From NCBI GenBank assembly GCA_029168955.1, contig JAPDOI010000417.1, positions 1 through 64,000 of the forward strand: a stretch of DNA of 64,000 bases, given 5' to 3'. Made by a program: the position numbers and the translations under genes. The stretch is from Aplectana chamaeleonis (taxonomy: Eukaryota; Nematoda; Chromadorea; Rhabditida; Cosmocercidae). Below the pieces are notes generated by a model that was not told the origin of the DNA, did no database searches, and worked only from the letters and a program-made list of their open reading frames with translations. Below are positions 55,484 to 64,000 of the stretch, piece by piece; the first letter of the stretch is position 1; each line of letters opens with the position of its first letter.

Positions 55484-58400
55484 CAGGGTGTGCGTAAATG
55501 AAATTTAAAATTTCGTAAATCGTAAAACGTAATTACGACAAAACCACCGTAAATCGTAAATCGTAACCAGCAAGCAATAACAGTAACCACTAGATATGTA
55601 TATTTTTACTGTGGTGAAACAAGAGAAACTACATACTGTCCACTGTTTCATGTATCAAGTACATAATAGTTTGCGTTCAGTATTTAACAGCTAACCTCGT
55701 TTAAAGGCACAGGTCACCCAAAAAAATTAATTTTCAGATTTTATGTTTATCTTGGAGAGAGTCACACGCTGATCACAGTGACATCTCTGGAATCGTCCAA
55801 GACCCCTTTGAATAGAGTTATGGCTCCTCGAAGATGCCTAGATTTCAAGGGTGAAAATTTGGTGGACGAGCTGTCCCAGGCCTGTATTTCTCTTCATTCG
55901 CGAGAGCCAGCGAGTATAAGGAGACAGCCCAGCAGTGGACTGAAGAACGACGACTTGTTGGAATTCGTACATCCATCACTATCGAGTTCGAGTCTGTTAC
56001 AGTTGACCGCAATGTAAAAAGACATGGTGCGGTGGCCGACTTGCATTAATTACGGTAGAATCTTGCCCTTTGCAAGATTTCGTCATCGATCGGCGCCGGC
56101 CGTCGTCTTTCTGCTCACGAGAATATCAGCTGTGGCGCCGATCGATGACGAAATCTGGCAAAGTGTCAGATTCTACCGTAGTTTTAGTGCGAGTCCGCAA
56201 CCGCACCATGCCCTTTAACATTGCGGTCAACTGTAGGAGTTCAGGCCTGTGGTGGTCGCTTATATTCCGCTTATTTGTAGGGATTGAGATCTTGCATTTG
56301 GCACGTGTTATACAGGAGGGGTCTACTACACAACTACATGAAAATCTTAAAATTCATATCTGACGGTGTTCTGTGTCTTTAAAGCCACAGTCCAACCTCA
56401 GAGGTAATTTTTTATATTATGGTCCGGTCGCCGCCTATAGCAACCCTGCCAAGCGCGAAATCTCAATTCGCTCAAACAAGCCAGAGAAAGCGAGGAAAAG
56501 TTGACCACGCCCCCTTGAAAGAAAAAATGGGTAACGCCCACTGACAGGTTTCCGATCTCAATAGGGAAGAGACCCGCGAATGGTTTTAATCAAAGCCTAT
56601 GTTCTTCGATTTGTTTTTGGTCTGGCTTCAAATTGTGGCCTGCTTCAGAACGATGGCTGTGAATAACGAGAAAATCCAGGCTCGAGACAACTCGTCCGCG
56701 AACTTCCAGCCGTTCAAAATTGAAAGTTTTGAGAAGCCGCACCTCCGTTCGTAGTAAGTTCTGAGCGCTTCTGAAGACACCATTGTGGTCAGCGTGAGAT
56801 TTTTTCCAAGATGGGCAGAAAAACGGAAAATCGATTCTGAGGTTGGACTGTGCCTTTAAGGATACACTTTGTCGCTGTCATGAGCGACAGGCATGAAATC
56901 TAGCACAAATCGCGCGCGACCTGCATCGGAGCAGCGGCATCGGTTGCCGTAGGAACAATTATGGCGCGTCAGCCGCAGCGACGTGTCGCGGAGGGCTGAC
57001 ATACTGCAAATGTGCCGAAGCCTGCCACTGTGCAGCACACTGTGAATGCAACAGGTCTAAAGGGAGGGAGTTCCGCGACAGCCGGTCGCTGTCGCTGTGA
57101 AGAGCGACGCGACCGTGTCTCGTAAAAGTATACCATACCCTTAATGGGACCGTCTTACCCGTACTTCTCTGCTTTTCCTTACCTTTCATTCCACAACTCC
57201 TTCCAGATCTTGAGAAATCCGCAAGTCCGATTCAGCTTTCCGCGAGTCTGCTGGGCAACAGGGACACAATTGTTCTCGTAATGCCTCTCCCGAAATGCTA
57301 ACGCTGTTGTAAGCGTTAGGCCAAATCACCGTATTTGAGCGATTCTCATCAGCCGACTTTGAGAACTCCTCCCATTTGCTAGCGGAACCGCAACGCCGAT
57401 TATACAGTCGGTAGAGATCGCACACATATGCATTATGTATTTCGAGCTCCCTACTGAAGGTTGGCTCAAACTCGGTACACGTACGTCAAAAAGCATGGCA
57501 TCAAGCTTGGACCAACTTTCAATAGAGATCGCAAAGTATCAGTCCGATCCTTGCCAACTCTATATTATCTAGAACACAGTATCGGTCGCCCAGCACAGTC
57601 TATTTTTTCCTATATCCACTGAATCACTTGCAGAATCGTAGCTTTATGGTGACGATACTGTAGACTATCAAAGGACACGTAAGCACGAAAAAACACTTTC
57701 TAATTCTCGCCACTTTGTGTAGTTTAGTCCGCATAGTTAAAGAATGTGGCCAACGCGCCCCAACGAACGCTCGCGATTGTGAAAGATAACGGTTTCAGCA
57801 AAAGGGCGAAGCTGAGCGTTTAAAGTAGCACTCACCCCTTTCCTGGGTGTCCTTTGCTGCGGACGAAGAAAAATTAACTAGAGAAAACGACTTTTAGCTC
57901 CTGGGATAAAAAACGAACGCTCCGAGTGGTGATTTTTGTGGACTCTGAGTAGCCGTGATCTACTCAAAAGGCGGGCCAGGAGCACTATTTGAAGCAAGTT
58001 TTTGATTGATTAGACTGCTTCGCTCGATGTTTTGACGCTAATCTAGTTATAGGAATCAGGAAAGTTGATCTTAATGAAAAACTCGGAAACGAAGTTCCTC
58101 TTGGAGAGTGATTTTAGATTGCATTGGGTCGTAGGCGACAGCTAGTCACACGTGCGCGGCGGTCAACCGGCGGGCGATCTGTAATCCAGCGCCTCCAACT
58201 TCGACCGTGTGTCCCGCGTTATAATGATAGAATCAAGTCAAAGAATGATAACGGATAGGGCTGTGTAATCACACGTCTGGAGTTGGTCCCATCTCCTGAC
58301 CAAAAACATTAGTATACGCAACTTGGAATTAGAGCAGGTTAATTGGAGATGTCTTGTGATTTACTTCCAATGCATGTATTTTTATTTACGAAAAATTACG

Positions 58401-58504
58401 ATTTACGGTCCAAAATGTCGTAAATCGTAAACCGTAACTACGAGACCAAAAACACCGTGAATCGTAAAGTCGTAAATCGTAAACCGTAATTACGCACACC
58501 CCTG
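55484..58504. mobile_element. 3.0-kb hAT-like element, right copy, with intact 8-bp TSD
   Basis: Ends CAGGGTGTGCGTAA and TTACGCACACCCCTG. GCACCTAT lies at 55,476-55,483 and 58,505-58,512, an exact 8-bp target duplication, the hAT hallmark. The interior contains the same nested MITEs as the left copy (AGGCACAG MITE 55,701-56,382; TTAA MITE about 56,380-56,860). No transposase seen. Confidence 0.88.
56000..56233. mobile_element. Tc1/mariner-type palindromic MITE, copy 3
   Basis: Duplicate of 26,986-27,221 carried within the segmental duplication, with a few substitutions (e.g. GGTGCGGTGGCCGAC here). TA flanks are retained. Confidence 0.85.
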
Positions 58505-58695
58505 GCACCTATGTTATAGCATATGACACCGAGTTTGCGCCAACCTTCAACAGTGAACTTGAAGTCTATTCCGGATCCATGCCGACATCAGGTACCCGAC
58601 ACTACCGATGGAATTATTTGGAATCCGTCTTTTCGCAGTGATGCTGGTTGCAGTGAAGGTCAAATTGTTCACAGAAGTTCATGCATAATTTATAA

Positions 58696-59068
58696 TACTT
58701 GGGCGAAACGGTAAATTTTTTACGAGTTTTTGAAAATATTCGAAAAGTGAATTTCCCGAATTTCAAATTCTCTAGTAAACGCGAAAATTATATCTTTCGA
58801 ACCTTGAACTTTCGAGTATATTCGCCAAACGGATTTTCCGAATTTCAAATTTTCCAGTGTATTCGAAAATTGAATTTTTGAATTTCAAATTTTCGAATAA
58901 ACTTGAAAATTATATATTTTCGATATTCGAGTATTTGAGCAAATTCGAAAAGCAGATTTTTTCGAAATTAAAATTTTCGAGTATAATGGGAAATTAATTT
59001 TTCTCGAATTTTCGAATATAATGGGAAATTATTTTTTCGAATTTTCGAATAATTCTTTTTTGTTTAAA
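58696..59068. repeat. AT-rich TTCGAA tract, right copy
   Basis: Counterpart of 29,690-30,060 with small length differences in the A/T runs. Confidence 0.6.
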
Positions 59069-60462
59069 AATTATTTTCCAGCTGTAATTTTCTGTGACTA
59101 TTACTGAGTACAAATATTTATTGTTTACCCTTACTCTCAATCTCAGAACACTTTGGGATAGGGGCTCTCTACACACCGAGGTTTCTGTTTCCCATTCCAC
59201 TACAGCTTTTTCTATCCCTGTATTTATAATTTAATAGCAGCCGAACGATGACGTCATTGACTTCACGGGTTATTCATCTTAATACTCACCACAAGCATGT
59301 CACCCCGGGTTGTCGCGGCCCCACGGCGGAGAAGGTCCGTGCCTGGGTCCACGACAAGGACGTAATCTTCGCCGCGGTCTGCGGTGAGGAATCGCCCTCA
59401 CCGCGGACCGCGGCGGGAACCACCCTCCCCTCCAGACGAGACGATACCCCTTTCGCCCAGCGGTCAAAATTATGCTGGCCTCCGGAAAGTGTCTCGAAGT
59501 CACCTTCCAGGCCGGTATCAGAATGCCGAATGAGGGCTCGAGTGAGAAGAGGCGCTTTTTATACCGGCTGTGCACGTGATAAGCACGTCACAACGTGATC
59601 ACGTGTTGATAACCACCACACGAAGCTACGCTGTGATGCTTATCACAGTGCTAAGACTTTTCATCGTGTTCAAACAAGAATGAGCCGTTTGGATCCCCGA
59701 AGCTGTATACCGTTCCTCTAACGTTCCTCTTGTGAGGATGTATGGATGACTTTTAGAAAAATTGACATAACATCCTGGATCAGCACAATGGGTTTAAAAT
59801 CTTGTGAGGTTGCAGATTTTCATTGTACGGTTGCAGATTTTCTTTTTCGTATCGCCATCGAAAAACGTTCGGCTAAAAACAATCATAAACGTTGCCGTAG
59901 GTGTGCACACAACCGCATACCCGCAGAAAAACATACCACGGCTGCCCATCGCGTTGTTAATCACGCGTTGGGGGTATAGGGTAACATACCTTGGAGTATA
60001 TTTAAAGGCATCGTACACGATGAAAACCGTACTTGGGTTTTTGACGTTTTCGTGCTGTTATATCCCTATAGCTCATCGGCTCAACTCATCGCAGCACTCG
60101 AGCTGTAGTACTTAGAGCTGTATTCCGTGGCTTGAAAAACTTTGCTTTAGTTCAGACTTCATCCATATGTGTTATTTTTGGTGCTGATCACGAATCTGAA
60201 ACCTGTTTAGTAATTTTCGTTGTTACTATTTTAGTTCTTTAGCGGTACTTGTTATTCGTTCAAATGCCCGGGTTTTGGGTAATGATAAGACCGCTTTCAG
60301 CAGCACTGTTTCATGGCTAAAGCTCGAAAATTTTAGGAACTAAACAAAAAATCACAGAAAATTGCAGGTTTCAATCAAAACAGCCCTAAAAAGAAAATTG
60401 CTCGTTTTTCAACTGATTTCTTTCTTCATTTATTGAGAAAATTTGCGAGTACTCGGAAAAAT

Positions 60463-60778
60463 GAAAACAAGTTACTTGTAACATAAAAGCCGAAAACAAG
60501 TTACTTGTAACATATCTGAGCCGATGTAAGATACTTGCGACTTATCTCAGGTCATTTAAGCTACATGTAACATATCGGCCGCCCACTGCGTACGGTGCGC
60601 CTCCGATGTGTTACATGTAACTTGAATGAACTGAGATAAGTCGCAAGTAACTTACATTGGCTCAGATATGCTACAAGTAACTTGTTTTCGATTTCTGAGT
60701 GGACACTGTGTGCAGTGCGCCTCCGATATGTTACATGTAACCTAAATGCCACAATATAAGTCGCAAGTAACTTAAATC
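60463..60778. repeat. GTTACWTGTAAC palindrome cluster, right copy
   Basis: Counterpart of 31,460-31,775; the hairpin arms are unchanged by eye. Confidence 0.75.
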
Positions 60779-60993
60779 GGCTAAGAAGATATATCCAAGG
60801 GAGATGTACGACGCACTCACGGGGTCAGGCTTACGACTGGCGCTTCGGTTGGTTCAATTACCCAAGTTTGAGGTACTTGGCCCCACACCAGCAGGAGAGG
60901 CCCTGAACAGCATTTTTTGCGTAGTGTGGTATGGGATGCGCTCTCTGCGTGGCTTGTCGTCTGCGTCAAGTGATGGCCATCCATAGTGCAAAT

Positions 60994-61119
60994 ATAAATG
61001 TAAGTTACATGTAACATAAGTGTAACTTACATGTAATATAAATATATGTTACATGTAATATAAATGTATGTTACTTGAAACATTCAAGTAAGTTACATTT
61101 ATATTACGAGTAACTTGCT
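60994..61119. repeat. Second GTTACATGTAA cluster, right copy
   Basis: Counterpart of 31,990-32,115. Confidence 0.6.
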
Positions 61120-61559
61120 TTGATTTTTCTGAGTAGAGTGGATATTGTGATGCGCGCGAAGCGCGCGCCAGATTTGGCTTCAAAGGCATCGTTCCCGATG
61201 GATGTCGTTCTCAAGCTTTCCAGATATAATGAGAGCTCTAGTACCCTGTATAACAGCAACGTTGAAAAAACCGAGAGAAAATCACCGGAAACTCCTTTTT
61301 CAGACCGAAAATATCTCAATCGAAGCAAGAGTCGATCGTTAGAGATCGCTGTTTTGGCCAACGATCTCACGATCAAATGAACTTTATTATTCTTTCAAGA
61401 GAATTGCCGAGAAGAGAATTTTAATCGATGTGTGTAGAAAAGTCATTCCTTACGTAATCGTATGGTATGTCCCACCCATCCTCGTTCCCTTCAGTTGTAC
61501 TGTATCAATTGTTGATCAGTTACTTATATGATGGCTGGCAGCAAATTGTGCCAGATGAC

Positions 61560-61973
61560 TGACGGAGGGCCGACCTCTTTTGACGGAATTTGAGACAGTC
61601 GACCTCATTTATCTTTACATTAACGCATTTTCAACCGAACAAACTCTCCCTACGTTCTTAGGTGGGGCCAGAAAAGCATCCGAACCGAAAAAAGACGGTG
61701 AGTGGTTTTCAGCGCGTGCCTTTAACTCGCCCACGCGCAACTATGCGATTCCAAAATCGAAATTCGGAATAACTGTGGAGATGCGGTTTTTTTACCACGG
61801 GAAAGAGCGTAAAAAGTTGGGGTATACACCCAAAAATGGTTCGGAATGATTCCTTTGCACTCGAGAAAAATGGAGAAAACCACGTGATTTTGGTCGAAAA
61901 ACTGTTAATCTCCTTTTTTTCAGTCGGCGTTCATGATCTTGAGCTACCACTTAAAATTGAGCTAGGAACCTAA
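61560..61973 (+). CDS. Candidate exon pair, right copy
   Basis: Counterpart of 32,556-32,693 and 32,920-32,969: donor GACG|GTGAGT at about 61,697 and acceptor TTTTTTTCAG at about 61,923, followed by the same 16-codon frame to TAA. Retained open in both copies, but the copies are too young for that to be informative. Confidence 0.22.
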
Positions 61974-62091
61974 TTTTTTGGCAGGGGGCTGGAAATGGAT
62001 GCAGCTAGATCCTATTCAATTTTGGAGTTAAAAGCTCAATTTTAGCGGAACCTCAGAATTGAGGGCTAAGACGGGTAAAAACATGTAAACA

Positions 62092-62508
62092 TCCTTCCAT
62101 ATAATAAAAGAATCGGAGCACAAAGTACGACCACCTGGGCCTCCATCACTATAGCACTATTTCGTCACATCTCTAACCACTCCAAAACAGTATTGAGCTG
62201 TAGGTGCATTTCAGTCCACCAAAACCTTCAAAGTATAGTTAGGCTCACACGATTGTGCACTCATTTAGGGGTAGGTTGGGGGATTACGTTTCTCTGTTCT
62301 CAACATTCTGTCATCGAAATAGCCAAAAAATCAGCGAGAACTTCGAGTTCTTTTCCTTTCTTCAGCCAAACGACTTCACCCTCATTGCGTGGGGAGATTC
62401 AATTCTCGGCATCACCTGGGGTCACGACCTTCGTGCGCTGGTGACACGACAGGATCATTGACGTGGCTTAAAACCACCTCCCGGACTTTATACCCCGCCC
62501 CCAAACCC
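62092..62508. mobile_element. Helitron-like terminal fragment, copy 1
   Basis: Begins TCCTTCCATATAATAAAAGA immediately after an A, interrupting the end of the right 6.6-kb copy at A|T. A TC start, a TATAATAAAAG motif and insertion between A and T are features of Helitron 5' ends. The sequence repeats at 62,854. No Rep/helicase and no CTRR end with a preceding hairpin could be fixed, so the class is tentative. Confidence 0.4.
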
Positions 62509-62853
62509 CGATGAATAGTTATCAAAATCTTTTTCAAGCAGCTTTAAGATCCATTCGAGGATTTCTATGTAGCTTAAAAACCTTCTTCAACGACGACAAC
62601 TTCACGGATTGATTCTACAAAAGTAATCAAGGACTATTCTTTAACCACCAGTCGGATAACGCTTCAAATTCTGATACTACACAACCTCCCCAACCCAAAC
62701 TCACTCCATAACTCATTAACGAGACTTTTAAATGCAAAATTGATAGCAAATTCGTGATCAGCGCGTCAAATACCCATTAGACACCAATTTCGCGTCGTTT
62801 ACTGCATCAGGAAAGGAGAAAAATTTTTTTGGCCTGAAAAATCATCAGGCTTA

Positions 62854-63269
62854 TCCTTCCATATAATAAAAGAATCGGAGCACAAAGTACGACCACCTGG
62901 GCCTCCATCACTATAGCACTATTTCGTCACATCTCTAACCACTCCAAAACAGTATTGAGCTGTAGGTGCATTTCAGTCCACCAAAACCTTCAAAGTATAG
63001 TTAGGCTCACACGATTGTGCACTCATTTAGGGGTAGGTTGGGGGATTACGTTTTTCTGTTCTCAACATTCTGTCATCGAAATAGCCAAAAAATCAGCGAG
63101 AACTTCGAGTTCTTTTCCTTTCTTCAGCCAAACGACTTCACCCTCATTGCGTGGGGGAGATTCAATTTTCGGCATCACCTGGGGTCACGACCTTCGTGCG
63201 TTGGTGACACGACAGGATCATTGACGTGACTTAAAACCACCTCCCGGACTTTATACCCCGCTCCAAACC
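62854..63269. mobile_element. Helitron-like terminal fragment, copy 2
   Basis: The same roughly 417 bp as 62,092-62,508 in direct orientation, 762 bp downstream, with a few substitutions. The sequence before it (CCTGAAAAATCATCAGG) is a short hairpin that could be the 3' end of the first copy, which would make copy 1 762 bp long. The 68-89-codon open frames within are shared by both copies but not recognised. Confidence 0.4.
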
Positions 63270-63584
63270 CGGTATGGAAGGAATTCAATTATCATTGAAG
63301 GCTGAAACACAAAATTTTAAGAGAATTCAATTCATGTGTATGGGCTTTACCACTGTCGAAAACAAAGTGGTTTTCATGGGCGATTTTGATAAGTTGAAAG
63401 GTGAAAGGAGTGGCAGTCAGGCTAAGTCCCTGCAAAGACGGCTTTTGTTTTTTTATATGGGGCTCTGGAAGTTATGGGGAGGGTGCGGACGGACGACAAA
63501 ACGACATTGAACAATAGTCTTTGTTCAGTTACTGTTCCACTCCAAATGCGCGGTAATTCATAAAAGCCTAGAGAGGCTACTGAT
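63270..63584. other. No gene recognised
   Basis: A 78-codon plus-strand frame at 63,274-63,510 (ATG-started) has no recognisable motif or splice support. Confidence 0.3.
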
Positions 63585-64000
63585 CAGGGATGAGCGAAAA
63601 TCTTTTGAAACTTTGGAATTCGGAAATCGGAACGACCATTTGAATTTCGGGAATCGTAATTCGGAAATCGGAAGGCAAAAAACCATCGGAAATCTTAAAA
63701 TCGGGTAATCGGAAATAAGTTCACCTGGATGGATTCCAACCACCCATGGTGGCTGTGTGTACCTACCGTACTTCTAATATAATGAGCTTTCAAAACTGTT
63801 CTTAATCTCTAGCTGGGAGGAGATCTCCTCCCAATAAAAACACTTAATGATGCTTAATATTTTTTTCTCATTTTTCACGAAATTCGCTTACACGACCAAA
63901 ACCGAGAATCCAGACAAATCTGCTCAAATTTCGCTTCAATTAATTCTTTTCAGGTAGCACACTTTAGATACTTCTGAGACAACACTCACTAATTCACTGT
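63585..64000. mobile_element. Second hAT-like terminus running off the window
   Basis: CAGGGATGAGCGAAAATC at 63,585, followed by repeated GGAAATCGGAA/GGAATTCGGAAATCGG motifs to about 63,715. The layout (CAGGG TIR plus sub-terminal short repeats) is the same as in the 26,468 element, but with a different repeat motif. The other end lies outside the window. Confidence 0.5.

Larger units (their letters stand above)
55416..58588. mobile_element. Palindromic MITE (15.66-kb family) split by the hAT-like element
   Basis: The left arm at 55,416-55,475 (GGCATGGATCCTGAAAGAGA, GTTGGCGCAAACTCGGT) and right arm at 58,513-58,588 (ACCGAGTTTGCGCCAACC, TTCCGGATCCATGCC) are inverted repeats. The hAT-like element sits in the loop, between two GCACCTAT copies. 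This is the undisturbed insertion site. Confidence 0.8.
55481..62092 (+). repeat. Right copy of the 6.6-kb segmental duplication
   Basis: Colinear and direct with 26,465-33,088, offset about 29.0 kb. Here the sequence left of the hAT-like end is the true host palindrome, so this copy keeps the ancestral left flank. It ends at TAAACA|T, where a Helitron-like terminus begins. Confidence 0.95.

Noticed and set aside
26465..62092. Giant LTR retrotransposon with 6.6-kb LTRs
   Set aside because: No TG...CA ends, no target duplication, no primer-binding site or gag/pol between the copies; the left edge is a hAT terminus.
62193..63224. Paired 68-89-codon ORFs starting MSCRCISVHQ
   Set aside because: Present because the Helitron-like sequence is duplicated; frames differ between copies after a G-run indel, and no motif is recognisable.

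Overview
This window looks like nuclear DNA of a clade V parasitic nematode, most likely a hookworm (Ancylostoma/Necator type). The evidence is a decayed RTE-type non-LTR retrotransposon whose C-terminal motifs resemble those abundant in hookworm genomes, short 57-60 nt introns with T-rich/CAG acceptors, many small inverted-repeat elements, and no prokaryotic gene organisation. There is no operon, CRISPR array or phage. Almost all long open frames listed by a naive six-frame scan are repeat artefacts.

Layout. 0-11 kb is gene-poor and full of small fold-back elements and MITEs, plus a 0.5-kb diverged tandem duplication (4.1-5.2 kb). 11.4-20.7 kb holds the one host gene I can support well: a minus-strand, multi-exon gene whose six phase-compatible exons encode most of a StAR-related lipid-transfer (START) domain of StARD4/5 type. 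Its two large introns are packed with transposons. One of them contains an antisense RTE fragment split by a TTAA-flanked MITE, and a possible plus-strand exon pair at 14.9-15.1 kb. 20.7-26.4 kb is nested MITEs, a tRNA-Arg-like pseudogene and a 1.15-kb fold-back element.

26.5-62.1 kb is the remarkable part. A 21.7-kb, GC-rich satellite array (33.2-54.9 kb; 42-bp monomer, about 517 copies) lies between two direct copies of a 6.6-kb segment that are about 99% alike by eye (26,465-33,088 and 55,481-62,092). The array has nested higher-order periods: 42 bp, then 210 and 294 bp, then about 1.81 kb, plus a 4,200-bp displacement between large blocks. Because 42 is a multiple of three and the monomer carries no stop in any frame, the array generates overlapping ORFs of up to 2,061 codons that I read as artefacts.

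Each 6.6-kb copy begins exactly at the terminus of a 3.0-kb hAT-like transposon. Only the right copy retains both 8-bp target duplications and the pre-insertion palindrome, so the right copy has the ancestral left flank and the left copy is derived. The right copy ends exactly where a Helitron-like terminus begins. 62.1-64 kb holds two partial tandem copies of that Helitron-like sequence and the start of a second hAT-like element.
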